A stretch of 51,582 bases of DNA from Deltaproteobacteria bacterium (GCA_018262455.1 JAGSPR010000002.1:1-51582); one strand, 5' to 3'; positions 1 to 9,557 are shown, numbered from the stretch's first letter. The notes: a model not told the origin generated them from the letters alone. Numbers and translations: made by a program.

Positions 1-1
1 C

Positions 2-661
<660 letters not shown>

Positions 662-684
662 TCTCTACCGACCTCTGTCGGGTC

Positions 685-707
685 CGGCCGCTCCTCGTGA
701 GCGGCCG
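685..707 (+). terminator. hairpin terminator after rpsA
   Basis: A perfect 9-bp inverted repeat (CGGCCGCTC, 5-nt loop, GAGCGGCCG) begins 24 nt after the rpsA stop and is followed by a T-rich stretch (GTTCTTCGTTTC). It reads as an intrinsic terminator. A GTG at 697 that would extend lapA upstream lies inside this hairpin and is therefore an unlikely start. Confidence 0.8.
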
Positions 708-782
708 TTCTTCGTTTCGGCCACCTGATGAGTTCGCCCCAACGACCGCGTGGGTTCGTCGGCGGTCACTGACGGTCCGTAG

Positions 783-788
783 TACATT
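783..788 (+). promoter_or_regulatory. -10 element (TACATT) of lapA
   Basis: GTACATT ends 7 nt before the GTG at 796. Transcription would start at or next to the start codon, giving a leaderless message. No clear -35 is seen. Confidence 0.5.
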
Positions 789-795
789 TGCGATC

Positions 796-1215
796 GTGAT
801 CCGCTGGCTCCGACTCATCGCGATGGCGACCGTCATCCTTTCGATGATCGGACTGGGCGTGATCGCGGGGTTGTTCCTGGTCGCGAACAGCGGCTGGATC
901 CCGGTGAAGATCCCGCCGTGGCTCGAGGGCCTGTTCGGTGACCGGCCACATGAGGTCTGGCTGCCTGCGCTGATCGCGGGGTGGCTCGCGAGCGCGGTCC
1001 TGCTCGCGACGATGGTGCTGTGGAGCATGTTCTACGTCTGGCGGCGGCGGCAGTACGAGTCGTTGATCAACCGCCTGGAGAAGGAGCTCGCGAAGCTCCG
1101 CAACCTGCCGTTCACCGAGCCGGCTCCTCTCGAGGATCTGCCCGAGGTGCCGAACGCCCACGCCGCGCGCGTGATGAGCGAGCTCGACGACGGCGATGGC
1201 GTCGACGCCCGTTGA
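796..1215 (+). CDS. lapA: LapA-like (DUF1049) inner-membrane protein
   Basis: This small membrane protein (139 aa) resembles LapA, which in E. coli works with LapB in lipopolysaccharide assembly. There is one hydrophobic segment at about residues 8-30 and a second at about 56-82. Between them is a short periplasmic loop with the N-S-G-W-I-P-V-K-I-type stretch seen in this family. The C-terminal tail is charged and coiled-coil-like (residues about 85-105). The GTG at 796 is preferred over the in-frame GTG at 697 because 697 is inside the rpsA terminator and 796 follows a -10-like hexamer at the spacing used by many genes here. The direct neighbour downstream is lapB, which supports the assignment. 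Confidence 0.75.
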   Translation: MIRWLRLIAMATVILSMIGLGVIAGLFLVANSGWIPVKIPPWLEGLFGDRPHEVWLPALIAGWLASAVLLATMVLWSMFYVWRRRQYESLINRLEKELAKLRNLPFTEPAPLEDLPEVPNAHAARVMSELDDGDGVDAR

Positions 1216-1277
1216 TCTCCGCTCGGCCTGGTCGTCCCTGATGACCTGCTGACCCAGCTTTGGTGATCGAGTTGGGG

Positions 1278-1283
1278 TATGGT
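1278..1283 (+). promoter_or_regulatory. -10 element (TATGGT) of lapB
   Basis: GTATGGT ends 8 nt before the lapB ATG, again the leaderless spacing. It would let lapB be transcribed independently of lapA. Confidence 0.55.
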
Positions 1284-1291
1284 CGCGGGCG

Positions 1292-2914
1292 ATGGCTGCA
1301 GCGCTGGTGTTGCTGCTCGTCGGCCTCGGGGCGATGGCTGCGGGCGTGTTGATCGGCCGCTACTACGTGCCGGATGACCGCCAGCTGCGGCGCACCGCGC
1401 GCCACAGCAAGGCGTACATGCGTGCGCTGTCTCATCTGATCGCGCGCGACCACGATACCGTCGTGAGCGAGCTGCGCGGCGTCGTCGAGGAGAACGTCGA
1501 GGATGTCGAACCGTACTTCGCGCTCGGTGCGATGTTCCGCAGCCTGGGGGAGCACGAGCGCGCGATCCGCGTCCATCAGGCCCTCGCGCTGCGCGAGCGC
1601 GACAAGCGCAAGCTGCGCCAGCGCGCGATGTACGAGCTCGGCCTCGACTTTCGCGCCGCCGGCATGCCTCGGCGTGCGACCCGCGCCATGGAGGAGGTCT
1701 TGCGCCAGGAGTCGGGGCATGAAGGCGCGCTGCGGGCGCTGGCCGCGCTCTACGAGGAGCAGGCGAGGTTCAACGAGGCGGCTCAGCTCTGGCAGCGGCT
1801 CGGCAAGCGGCGCAACGAGGACACCACGCTGCGCGAGCATCACCTGCTCGTTGCAGCGGCGCAGGCCGCCCTCGGTCGCGACGATCTCGACTCCGCGAAG
1901 ACCCTGCTGAAGGGCGCCGGGAAGCATGACGAGACCGCCCATTTCTTCACCGCGGCAGCCGAGCTCGCGGCCGTGCGCGGCAACCACCGCGGCGCCAGGG
2001 AACGCCTGAAGCAGGCACTCGTCGCCGATCCGGGCCTCGCGCCTCACTTGCTGCCCGGGCTGATCGCGGCGGAGGAGGGCATCCTGGCCGACGAGAAGCC
2101 CGGCCCACGGGACAGCCGCCCCACGCTCGACGAGCTCGACGACTCCACCTCCAACGACGTGCCCCCTGACAACCAGGCCAAGCTGCTCGCCGGCTCCGAG
2201 CCCAACGCGCTGGCGACGACCTCGGGGTCGGTGATCGGGCCCGAGCCGGATCGATCGATTTCGGTCCGCAGCGAAGCCAAGCTCGTGGGCGTCCCGCTCG
2301 TACCGTCGACCAGGCCGAACGATCGGATCACCACCCGCGTGCTCGCGCTGCTGGCCGAGATCGAGGCCGAGACCGGACCCCGGCTCGAGCTCGCGCTGAT
2401 CAGAGCGCAGCTCGTACCCGCGGACGAGGGCGCCCGGCTCGAGGCCGCCAGCGATCTGGTCACCCGGTTCCCCAAAGCGCTCGCGGCAAGGGTCGCGACG
2501 GCGCGCCTCGCGCTCGCCGGTGGCGATGCCGCCACGATCCGCACGGCCCTCGACGCGCTCGTCGCCGAGCAAGGCCTGCTCGCTTGGGCGCTCCGCGGGC
2601 GCTGGCAGTGCGCGAGCTGTGGCAATCGTCCCGGTTCGTTCAGCTGGCGCTGCGGTCAGTGTCGGCGCTGGAGCTCGCTGAGGATGGAAACCGGCGTCGA
2701 GCCACCTCCGACGCCGTCGCGTGAACGCCGCGCCGCGCCGCGCTCGCGACCCGAGGGCTTGCTCGGTGCCGCGCCCGACGAATCGCTCCCCGCTGCGACG
2801 CTCGACCCCGGGCTCTCGGATGACGAGCTGGCGACCGCCGGCACGCGGCGCTCGCTGCTGGGCCGCGTCGGCGGCTGGGTCTCGGGCGCGTGGCGCCGCG
2901 ATCGTCCCCAGTGA
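1292..2914 (+). CDS. lapB: LapB/YciM-like TPR protein with C-terminal rubredoxin-like zinc ribbon
   Basis: LapB is a membrane-anchored TPR protein that in E. coli presents LpxC to FtsH and so limits LPS synthesis. An N-terminal membrane anchor spans residues about 1-22. TPR units follow through about residue 265 (A-L-G-x-M-F-R-S-x-G-E is very close to the E. coli sequence). A low-complexity acidic linker runs about 265-345, more helices follow, then a four-cysteine metal site at C440, C443, C454 and C457 (WQCASCG and WRCGQCRRWSS), the LapB hallmark that contacts the TPRs. At 540 aa it is about 150 aa longer than E. coli LapB. The excess is the linker plus about 80 residues after the metal site. 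The linker is a lineage-specific insertion of unknown role. Confidence 0.85.
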   Translation: MAAALVLLLVGLGAMAAGVLIGRYYVPDDRQLRRTARHSKAYMRALSHLIARDHDTVVSELRGVVEENVEDVEPYFALGAMFRSLGEHERAIRVHQALALRERDKRKLRQRAMYELGLDFRAAGMPRRATRAMEEVLRQESGHEGALRALAALYEEQARFNEAAQLWQRLGKRRNEDTTLREHHLLVAAAQAALGRDDLDSAKTLLKGAGKHDETAHFFTAAAELAAVRGNHRGARERLKQALVADPGLAPHLLPGLIAAEEGILADEKPGPRDSRPTLDELDDSTSNDVPPDNQAKLLAGSEPNALATTSGSVIGPEPDRSISVRSEAKLVGVPLVPSTRPNDRITTRVLALLAEIEAETGPRLELALIRAQLVPADEGARLEAASDLVTRFPKALAARVATARLALAGGDAATIRTALDALVAEQGLLAWALRGRWQCASCGNRPGSFSWRCGQCRRWSSLRMETGVEPPPTPSRERRAAPRSRPEGLLGAAPDESLPAATLDPGLSDDELATAGTRRSLLGRVGGWVSGAWRRDRPQ

Positions 2915-2947
2915 AGGCGCGAGCCCTCATGTCGATCGAGACTCTGG

Positions 2948-2953
2948 TATACC
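2948..2953 (+). promoter_or_regulatory. -10 element (TATACC) of the permease gene
   Basis: GTATACC ends 7 nt before the ATG at 2961. It sits in the 46-nt gap after lapB and supports 2961 as the start. Confidence 0.5.
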
Positions 2954-2960
2954 CGCCGCG

Positions 2961-4427
2961 ATGACGCCGCCCGATCCGCCAGGCGAGCCGTCGGGTGGCA
3001 TCCCGAAGGCAACGGATCCGACTGGACTTGTTCAGTCGACCGGGCCGACCAGCGGCCGCACCAAGTCTCAGACGCTGTTTGGCAATGACGGCCCGCTGTG
3101 GCGGTTCTTCAAGCGCTGGGGCTTCCCGCTGTTCATCGTCGGCATGTTGTACGTCGGGCGCGAGATCCTGTTGCCGTTCGTGTTCGCGGGCCTGATCGCG
3201 TACATCCTCGCGCCGGTCGTGCGCTGGATGTCGGAGCGCCCCAACGGCACGCGCCGGATGCCGCGCGGCCTCGCCATCATCATCTGTTACCTGATCTTCA
3301 TCTCGCTCGTCGTCGGGTTTCTGTTCCTGCTCGTGCCGAGGCTGTCGCGTGATGTCGCGCGACTCGGCAAGGAAGCGCCGGGGCTCTACAAGACGGTGAA
3401 CGACGAGTGGACTCCGCAGATCGCGCGCTGGCTCGAGACCCGGTTCCCATCGCTCGTCGGCGTCAAGGCCGCGCCAGAGGAGCCGGCGACGGTGCCCGAT
3501 GTCCCCCTCCCGCCCGGCACCGCGTTCACGATGACCCCGCTACCGGATGGCCGGTTCGCGCTCCAGCTCGCGCCGAACGGCATCGATATCAAGCCGCTTC
3601 CCGAGGGCGCGTTCCACATCCAGGCGAACGAGCTCCCGACCGAGCCGCAGAACCTCGAGGACAAGCTGCGCAGCTACGTGCAGAAGGGGATGATCGGGCT
3701 GCAGTCGAGGCTCAACGACCTGGTGCTCCTGGGCCAATCGCTGCTGACCGCGTTCATCCGCGGCATCTTCATGTTCTTCTTCACGCTGATGATCGGGGCG
3801 TTCATCCTGATCGATCTCGAGAAGGTGCATGGCTTCCTGCGGAGCCTGTTTCCGCAGAACGTCCGCGACGACTACGACGTGATCAAGGCGGGCATCGATC
3901 GCGGGCTGTCGGGCGTGATCCGCGGCCAGCTCGTGATCTGCCTCATCAACGGCGTGCTGACCTACATCGGGCTGCTGGTGTTCGGCGTCAAGTACGGGCT
4001 GATCCTCGCGATCGTCGCCGGCCTGATGAGCCTCATCCCGATCTTCGGATCGATCCTGTCGTCGGTGCCGATCGTGCTGGTCGCGCTGGTCTCCGGCGAC
4101 AGTGGCATCGATGCGTTTCGCGGGGTCGCGATGACGCTGTGGATCATCGGTATCCACTTCATCGAAGCGAACCTGCTCAACCCGAAGATCATCGGCACCG
4201 CCGCCAAGATCCACCCCGTGCTGGTGATCTTCTCGCTGTTCCTCGGTGAGCACAGCTACGGCCTGGTCGGGGCGTTGCTCGCCGTGCCGATCCTGTCGGC
4301 GATCCAGGTCGTCTTCATGTTCCTGTACAAGAAAACCTGGAAGGACCCGGCACTGCGAGGCCAGACCGGCCCGGTCAAGGCACTCCCCACCACCTCGGGG
4401 CCCGTCGCGCCGCCAGGCCGATCCTGA
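2961..4427 (+). CDS. AI-2E/PerM family permease
   Basis: This polytopic inner-membrane protein (488 aa) belongs to the AI-2E transporter (PerM/UPF0118) family, whose substrates are mostly unknown and which includes some ion antiporters. A 45-residue Pro/Gly-rich tail precedes membrane segments at about 55-88 and 102-124. A long soluble insert follows (about 125-255). A dense hydrophobic block then carries the family's P-I-F-G-S-I-L-S-S and F-I-E-A-N-L-L-N-P-K-I-I-G motifs near the C-terminus. The ATG at 2961 is chosen because it follows a -10 hexamer and because upstream codons overlap the end of lapB. The soluble insert is unusually long. Family assignment is firm, the transported substrate is not known. 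Confidence 0.85.
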   Translation: MTPPDPPGEPSGGIPKATDPTGLVQSTGPTSGRTKSQTLFGNDGPLWRFFKRWGFPLFIVGMLYVGREILLPFVFAGLIAYILAPVVRWMSERPNGTRRMPRGLAIIICYLIFISLVVGFLFLLVPRLSRDVARLGKEAPGLYKTVNDEWTPQIARWLETRFPSLVGVKAAPEEPATVPDVPLPPGTAFTMTPLPDGRFALQLAPNGIDIKPLPEGAFHIQANELPTEPQNLEDKLRSYVQKGMIGLQSRLNDLVLLGQSLLTAFIRGIFMFFFTLMIGAFILIDLEKVHGFLRSLFPQNVRDDYDVIKAGIDRGLSGVIRGQLVICLINGVLTYIGLLVFGVKYGLILAIVAGLMSLIPIFGSILSSVPIVLVALVSGDSGIDAFRGVAMTLWIIGIHFIEANLLNPKIIGTAAKIHPVLVIFSLFLGEHSYGLVGALLAVPILSAIQVVFMFLYKKTWKDPALRGQTGPVKALPTTSGPVAPPGRS

Positions 4428-4452
4428 GCCAATCCCGCAGGCCGCGTGATCT

Positions 4453-4476
4453 GGGGCATGGTGGACGCCATGCCCC
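4453..4476 (+). terminator. hairpin after the permease gene
   Basis: A perfect 9-bp inverted repeat (GGGGCATGG, 6-nt loop, CCATGCCCC) starts 26 nt after the permease stop. There is no T-tract, so it may be a weak terminator or an operator. It lies upstream of the preferred start (4524) of the next gene. Confidence 0.5.
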
Positions 4477-4523
4477 CCGAACCGTGGTTGAAGCGCCGGC
4501 CTGCGGGTGGTACCCCGTACGGG

Positions 4524-5933
4524 ATGCGGTTGCGGACAGTGCTACTGGTCTGCCTCACCACGGCCGGTGAGCTGGCGCAGGCACAACCGGGCGCCACGCC
4601 CGCGAAGCCAGCTCCGACAGGCAAGCCGACTCCGGCCAGCGCGCCGCAAGATCCGTACGCCACGCCAGCCCCGTCGACCCCAGCTGGTCCCGTCGGGCCA
4701 GCTGCTCCGCAACTCCCGCCGGGACCGCCGCCGCCCTTGCCGGTGCGATCGAGCGATGACCCGGTGCTCGCCGAGCAGGTCGCGCGCTCGCTCGTGCAGC
4801 GCGCCCAGGAGCTGTTCGACGCCCGCGTGTTCGTCGATGCGAAGCAGCTCGCGGTCGAGGCGCTCGTCAAGAGCCCGAAGGGCGCCGCGGCCGACCAGGC
4901 CCGCTTCCTCATCAAGTCGATCAACCAGCAGCTCGGGATCACCGAGGAGGTCGAGCCCCGGGTCGATCTGACGCCAATCGAGGATCCGACCAAGGTCAAG
5001 GCGCCGGTCGTGCCGGTTGCGCCCGAGGGCGTCCCCGAGCGAACGAGCCGCATCACTGCAGGCGTGCACAGCGGGCTCTACCTCGGGTTGCTCGGCGCGA
5101 CGGTCGGCTCGTTTCTCACCCCCGATGATGCCGCCGGCGGCGCGATCCCGGTCGGCATCGGCGCCGGCGTCGCCGCCGGGGTCTACCTCCCGAAGCTGCT
5201 CGATCGGCTGAAGTGGAATGAGGCGCAGACGCGCACCGCCGGGGCGGGCACGGTGTGGGGCGGGGTGCTCGGTGGGCTGTTCGCCGATCTCGGCAAGAAG
5301 GAAGGCACCACGTCGCGCGAGGTCCTGGTCGTCTCCAGCATCGGTGCGACGGCCGGTGGCCTCGGCGGCGCGATGCTCGCGCGCGAGAACCGCTATACGC
5401 CGGGGGACATCGCACTCACCGATACGCTCGCAGGCATCGGTGCGGTCGGCGGTCTCACGCTGGGCATGCTGATGCAGCCAGCCGAGTCCGAGGCGTACTC
5501 GCTCAACGCGGCGGTCGGCGCCACCGGCGGCGTGATCGCCGGCCTCGTCGCGGCACCGCAGACCAACACCACGCCACGCCGGATGCTCCGCGTCGCAGGC
5601 ACCTCCGCGCTCGGTGGCGCCGTGCCCTTCCTGCTCTACGCCGGCATCCACGACCCCAGCAAGACCCGCGACGAGCGCATCGTCGGTGCGCTGTCCTCGG
5701 CGGGCCTCGTGGTCGGCGCGTGGGTCGGGTTCCGGCTCACCCGCAACGTCGATCGTGGCCGCGACGTGCTGCCTGGCGCTCGCTCGTCACATCCCGAGGA
5801 TGCGCCGCCTGCGCTGCTTGGCCGCAACTCCGATGGCCGGTGGTCGCTCGGCTCGGTGTCGTTGTCGCCGCTGTCGAGACGGCTCGCGCCTCAGCGCGGC
5901 ATGGCGCTTTCGCTCATCGGCGGGCGCTGGTAA
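4524..5933 (+). CDS. exported protein with Pro-rich linker, TPR-like region and glycine-rich hydrophobic segments
   Basis: I do not recognise the family. A signal peptide (residues about 1-23, ending around A-Q-A-Q) is followed by a Pro/Ala-rich linker to about residue 75. A helical region resembling a single tetratricopeptide-like unit follows (about 80-140, with Q-E-L-F-D-A-R-V-F-V-D-A-K-Q). The second half (about 175-430) is a succession of Gly/Ala-rich hydrophobic stretches rich in small-residue helix-packing motifs, so it is probably inserted in the inner membrane or forms glycine-zipper-type helices. The ATG at 4524 is preferred over a start at 4446 because the latter lies before a hairpin and would bury the signal peptide. 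A weak -10 (TACCCC, 4511-4516) precedes it by 7 nt. The function is unknown. Confidence 0.6.
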   Translation: MRLRTVLLVCLTTAGELAQAQPGATPAKPAPTGKPTPASAPQDPYATPAPSTPAGPVGPAAPQLPPGPPPPLPVRSSDDPVLAEQVARSLVQRAQELFDARVFVDAKQLAVEALVKSPKGAAADQARFLIKSINQQLGITEEVEPRVDLTPIEDPTKVKAPVVPVAPEGVPERTSRITAGVHSGLYLGLLGATVGSFLTPDDAAGGAIPVGIGAGVAAGVYLPKLLDRLKWNEAQTRTAGAGTVWGGVLGGLFADLGKKEGTTSREVLVVSSIGATAGGLGGAMLARENRYTPGDIALTDTLAGIGAVGGLTLGMLMQPAESEAYSLNAAVGATGGVIAGLVAAPQTNTTPRRMLRVAGTSALGGAVPFLLYAGIHDPSKTRDERIVGALSSAGLVVGAWVGFRLTRNVDRGRDVLPGARSSHPEDAPPALLGRNSDGRWSLGSVSLSPLSRRLAPQRGMALSLIGGRW

Positions 5934-5940
5934 CGGCGTC

Positions 5941-6750
5941 CTACGGACGGCGAACCCGGAACACGAGCGCGCCACCGAGCCGCACGTCCTCGTAGTCGGC
6001 AAACCCGATCCGCTGCAGCCATGCGCGGAGCTCGCTCGGCTCGAAGCGGCGAATTCCCGCAGCGCGCGCGGCGAGCCGCCCGAGCAGCGAAGGCGCCTCG
6101 GCGAACGTCGAGCCAACGTAGAGCCCACCGGGACGCAGGACGCGCCGGATCTCGCGAAACACGAGCTCGGGGTCATCGTAGGCGTGGAGCGCACCGGCGT
6201 TGTTGACGCCCCCGAACGCGCCATCGACGAACGGCAGGGCGTGGGCATCGGCGCGGACGAGCACGACGTTGGTGTAGCCGCCGGTGCGCTGAGCGGCGAC
6301 CTCGAGCATCGCGCGCGAGATGTCGAGCCCGACGATCAACGCACCGGGCGCTGCCGCGGCGAGCGCGCGAGCAAACGCACCTGGCCCGCACGACAAGTCG
6401 AGCCACGGACCGGGTCGATCGTCGAGCGAGAGGCCGTGCTTGTGGATGAACAGCTCGCCCGCCAACCCACCGACCGCGGCGCCCGCTCCCTTGCCCGCGA
6501 GCAGGCGCACGAACGTTGGACGCCAGAACCGATCGTAGACCCGCGCGACAAGATCGCTCTCCATCAGGCGCTGCTCGGTGTTCGCGGCCGTCGGCTCACC
6601 GACGCCGACATCGATCAGATCGAGGATCTGGGGGTTCGCGTTCGCGGGCTCGAGCCCGCAGCTCGCGCACCGCGGATGTCGCAGGTTCCGGAACGGAGCT
6701 TCGGCGCGGCACCGCGGACAGCACAGGATCGGCAAGACGGCTGGATCCAC
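5941..6750 (-). CDS. class I SAM-dependent methyltransferase with N-terminal zinc ribbon
   Basis: This predicted small-molecule methyltransferase (269 aa) has a putative zinc ribbon at its N-terminus (C11, C14, C28, C31), as in the RlmA/Trm112-like group. A Rossmann methyltransferase domain follows, with motif I at about 116-124 (L-D-L-S-C-G-P-G), the acidic ribose-binding strand G-L-D-I-S at about 141-145, and the motif D-A-H-A-L-P-F. The GTG start at 6750 follows a TACAAC hexamer by 6 nt. Extending the frame upstream would overlap the divergent HEAT-protein promoter. It is convergent with the membrane protein gene, only 7 nt apart. The ribbon suggests a cofactor, quinone or rRNA methylase, but the sequence does not settle the substrate. 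Confidence 0.75.
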   Translation of the reverse strand: MDPAVLPILCCPRCRAEAPFRNLRHPRCASCGLEPANANPQILDLIDVGVGEPTAANTEQRLMESDLVARVYDRFWRPTFVRLLAGKGAGAAVGGLAGELFIHKHGLSLDDRPGPWLDLSCGPGAFARALAAAAPGALIVGLDISRAMLEVAAQRTGGYTNVVLVRADAHALPFVDGAFGGVNNAGALHAYDDPELVFREIRRVLRPGGLYVGSTFAEAPSLLGRLAARAAGIRRFEPSELRAWLQRIGFADYEDVRLGGALVFRVRRP

Positions 6751-6756
6751 ATGGCT

Positions 6757-6762
6757 GTTGTA
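6757..6762 (-). promoter_or_regulatory. -10 element (TACAAC) of the methyltransferase gene
   Basis: On the minus strand GTACAAC ends 6 nt before the GTG at 6750, the leaderless arrangement. Confidence 0.45.
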
Positions 6763-6783
6763 CTGAAACCGCTGCGCGGAATG

Positions 6784-6813
6784 TTGAACGCCGACCAAGT
6801 TCTGCGCTACCAC
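6784..6813 (+). promoter_or_regulatory. possible promoter of the HEAT/PQQ gene pair
   Basis: TTGAAC (6784-6789) and TACCAC (6808-6813) are 18 nt apart. An AGAGG Shine-Dalgarno follows at about 6822-6826 before the ATG at 6831. This is a conventional leadered layout, unlike most promoters in the window. Confidence 0.4.
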
Positions 6814-6830
6814 GCCACCTCAGAGGCAAC

Positions 6831-7715
6831 ATGACGCACGCCAGGAACGGGTACAGACCCAGCGGGGGCACGGGCAGGGTCATGGCAGTGTGGGGCCTCG
6901 CGCTGGGACTCGCCGGAGGCACGGCCTCGGCCCAGCCGGCCGCCAGGAAGCCGGCCGCCACGAGGCCGGCTGTCCCGAAGACCGTGGCGAAGCAGCCGGG
7001 TGACCTCGCGGCGGACATCGCCGCGCTGGCTGGCACCGACGTCGAGCTCGCGGCCCATGCGGCCGACGCGCTCGGTAGCTACGAGCTCCCGGCGGCCCAC
7101 GACGCGCTGCTCGATGCACTGGCACTCGGGCTCGCACCTCCGGTCGCGATCTCCGCGATGACGGCGCTGGCGCAGCACCCGGCGCCGGCGGATGTGGTCG
7201 CGTTGAGGCGCTATGCCGGACATCACAGCCCGTCGGTGCGTGGGACGGCCCTGACGGCGCTCGCGGGATATCCCGATCCGAGCGCTCGAGCGGCGATCGT
7301 TGCGGGCCTGCATGACGCCACGGGATCCGTGCGCAACGCCGCTGCCGCCGCCGCCGGGCGGGGTCGCGTTCGCGACGCGGTCGATCCGATGCTGCTCCTG
7401 CTCGCGAAAGGGGAGGAGTCGTCGGCGAAGGCGCTCGCTCAGCTCGCGGATCCAGATCTCGCTCGCAAGATCGCCGATCAGTACGGCAAGGTCCCCGACG
7501 CGTCGCTCGCGCTGTGTCTGGGCCTCGTGCTGAAGCGCGGCGACTTCGGGCCCGATCCGGCGCGCGTCGAGGTGGTGCGTGCGATCGCGAAGATCCAGGA
7601 TCGGGCAGCGGTCAACCAGCTCACCGACTACGTCGACACGACCCCGAAGAACCCTCCGCGGCCCTCGCGTCAGGAGGCCGAGATGGTCATCGACGCCCGA
7701 CGTGGAGGCAAGTGA
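6831..7715 (+). CDS. exported HEAT-repeat protein
   Basis: This periplasmic or envelope protein (294 aa) has a signal peptide (residues about 15-37, ending T-A-S-A-Q-P) and a short Pro/Ala/Lys linker. Helical HEAT-like repeats follow from about 60 to 280 (for example A-A-H-A-A-D-A-L-G-S-Y-E-L-P-A-A-H-D-A-L). HEAT repeats bind proteins rather than catalyse. The ATG at 6831 has an AGAGG ribosome-binding site. A second in-frame ATG at 6882 would remove the positively charged n-region. The stop overlaps the start of the next gene, which also ends in HEAT-like repeats, so the two products are probably made together and may form one complex. Confidence 0.65.
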   Translation: MTHARNGYRPSGGTGRVMAVWGLALGLAGGTASAQPAARKPAATRPAVPKTVAKQPGDLAADIAALAGTDVELAAHAADALGSYELPAAHDALLDALALGLAPPVAISAMTALAQHPAPADVVALRRYAGHHSPSVRGTALTALAGYPDPSARAAIVAGLHDATGSVRNAAAAAAGRGRVRDAVDPMLLLLAKGEESSAKALAQLADPDLARKIADQYGKVPDASLALCLGLVLKRGDFGPDPARVEVVRAIAKIQDRAAVNQLTDYVDTTPKNPPRPSRQEAEMVIDARRGGK

Positions 7716-9544
7716 TGCGTCGGCGTGCGTCGCTGTGCTCGCTGGGCATCGCGCTCCAGCTCGTCGTGGTCGCGTGCGGCGGCAAGGCCGTGTTCCGGCT
7801 GTCGTCCGACGAGAACAACAGCTACGAGCTCGGCCAGTCGCTCCAGCGCCGGCAGCTGCCGGATGCGCCCACGCCGGTGAACGAGTCCCATACCCCGCGC
7901 TTGTTCGCGCTCACCGCCGGAGGGCCGAAACCGCAGACGATGAAGACCATCGTCGCCTACGACCTCGCGAGCGGCAACGTGCTGTGGAAGGCCGACGCCG
8001 ACGTCCAGTCACGGATCACCGTCGGCGGCAACTTCATCATCGCGCTCGAGGGCAGGCAGCTCGTCGCCCGCGATCAGACGCGCGGTGCACCGCGCTGGCG
8101 GATTGGCGTCCCGGGCACGTTCGTCGGCGCCGCGGCCGACCGCGACCGTGCCTACATCGTCTACCGTGATGGCTCCACGTGGTGGCTCGTCGCCTATGAC
8201 GGCGACTCCGGCCACCAGCTCTGGAAGTCCGATGCGTCCGGAGCGCTCGGCGCGCCGAGTGCGCACGGTGGCGTCGTGTACGTCCCGTTCCTCAAACAGT
8301 GGCTCTCGATCGTCGACGGCAAGACGGGGGCTCAGCTGACCCGGATCCGCAATCTCGACCAGGAGATCTCGACGCTCCGGGTGACCAGCAGGGCAGCGTA
8401 CTTCGGCTCCAAGCAAGGCATGTTCGAGCTCGACGCGCGCAGCGCCTCGGGCGCGCGCGATCAGGCGACGTACGGTCAGGTCAAGATCCCGGCACAGCTC
8501 GAAGGCACGACGTACGGTCGCGAGGCCTACGATCCGGTGCAGCTCGGCTATACGGCCGCGGATCGCAAGCGCGTGCTGTGGACGTCGACGCCCGTCGAGA
8601 CGGGGCCGATGAAGCTCGGCGGCGATGGCTACGTGATCCACTACTTCCGGTTCATCCTCGGGTTCGGCCTCGATGGTGGGCTGCGCTGGGCGTACAGCCA
8701 GCCGCGCGTCGAGCTCGTCGCGTCCGACCACACCGGGCATGTCATCGTCGGGCTCTCGACCGCGGGCGACATCGTCGCGCTCGAGCCGCAGACCGGAGCG
8801 GTGCGCCTGCGCAGGAGTCTTCGGACCACGGCGCCCGTGCTCGGGGGGACATTCGATGCAGACGGCTGGTCGCCATCGAGCCAGAGCGAGCCGATCGAGA
8901 CCGTGTCGGCGCTGGTCTCGATCGCGCGCGATCGAGACGCCCGGTTCGATCGGGTCAAGGAGCTGGCCGTCAACGCGCTCGCAAGGCTGCCCGGGCCGGA
9001 GGTCACGAGCCAGCTGCTTGCCGTGCTTGCCGACGACCGCGCACCCCAGCGGCTCAAGGACACGGTCGTCGACTTGCTTGTCGCCCGCCGCGATCCCGGC
9101 AGCCTCCCCGTCCTGACCTCCCAGCTCGCCATCCAGACCGACTACCTCGCCCAGACCGAGCCTGATGCGCTCGGGCCGGTCGCGAAGGCGATCTCCGGCC
9201 TCGGCGGGCTGCCTCTCGAGCCCAAGGCCGTTGCCGCCGCGCTCGTGGCGCTGCAGCGCCACCTCGATGCACCCTCCACAGCCACGCCCGATCTCGTGCA
9301 GGTCATCGCAGCCATGGCGGCGATCGGCGGGGGCGCCGAGCGGCTGGCGCTCGGCTCGCACCTGCTGCTCTATCACGCCGACGACGATCTCGGAGCTGAT
9401 GTCTCGTGGCAGAAGGCCATCGTGATCGCCCTCGAGCGCAAGGGGGGGCCCGCGGAGCGCGAGTTGCTCCGCCAGGTCGCCGCGGATCCACGTACCCGGC
9501 CCAGCCTCGCGACGACGATCCGAGACGTGCTCGGACCGGACTGA
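7715..9544 (+). CDS. lipoprotein with PQQ-like beta-propeller and C-terminal HEAT-like repeats
   Basis: This predicted outer-membrane or periplasmic lipoprotein (609 aa) has a lipobox at V-V-V-A-C21. The region from about 60 to 385 contains repeated beta-propeller blades of the PQQ/BamB type (V-A-Y-D-L-A-S-G-N-V-L-W-K, V-A-Y-D-G-D-S-G-H-Q-L-W-K, V-A-L-E-P-Q-T-G-A-V). From about 390 onward the sequence switches to helical HEAT-like repeats. The ATG overlaps the upstream stop (TGATG) with a good GGAGG just before it, so the pair is translationally coupled. Blades of this sort often scaffold envelope complexes (BamB in the Bam complex). Fusion to HEAT repeats is unusual. It is probably a structural or adaptor protein, not a dehydrogenase. 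Confidence 0.7.
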   Translation: MRRRASLCSLGIALQLVVVACGGKAVFRLSSDENNSYELGQSLQRRQLPDAPTPVNESHTPRLFALTAGGPKPQTMKTIVAYDLASGNVLWKADADVQSRITVGGNFIIALEGRQLVARDQTRGAPRWRIGVPGTFVGAAADRDRAYIVYRDGSTWWLVAYDGDSGHQLWKSDASGALGAPSAHGGVVYVPFLKQWLSIVDGKTGAQLTRIRNLDQEISTLRVTSRAAYFGSKQGMFELDARSASGARDQATYGQVKIPAQLEGTTYGREAYDPVQLGYTAADRKRVLWTSTPVETGPMKLGGDGYVIHYFRFILGFGLDGGLRWAYSQPRVELVASDHTGHVIVGLSTAGDIVALEPQTGAVRLRRSLRTTAPVLGGTFDADGWSPSSQSEPIETVSALVSIARDRDARFDRVKELAVNALARLPGPEVTSQLLAVLADDRAPQRLKDTVVDLLVARRDPGSLPVLTSQLAIQTDYLAQTEPDALGPVAKAISGLGGLPLEPKAVAAALVALQRHLDAPSTATPDLVQVIAAMAAIGGGAERLALGSHLLLYHADDDLGADVSWQKAIVIALERKGGPAERELLRQVAADPRTRPSLATTIRDVLGPD

Positions 9545-9551
9545 TTCACGC

Positions 9552-9557
9552 TATGCT
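9552..9557 (+). promoter_or_regulatory. -10 element (TATGCT) of the ferredoxin gene
   Basis: CTATGCT ends 6 nt before the TTG at 9564, the leaderless spacing. It is the main argument for a TTG start. Confidence 0.5.

Noticed and set aside
697..795. Upstream extension of lapA from GTG 697
   Set aside because: It begins inside the rpsA terminator hairpin and adds a basic tail absent from the family; GTG 796 follows a -10 hexamer.
1112..2572. 486-codon open frame on the minus strand opposite lapB
   Set aside because: It is antisense to an assigned TPR/zinc-ribbon protein. Long opposite frames are expected where third positions are nearly all G or C; its translation is Arg/Gly-rich with no domain.
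4446..4523. Upstream start for the glycine-rich exported protein
   Set aside because: It precedes a hairpin and would bury the signal peptide.
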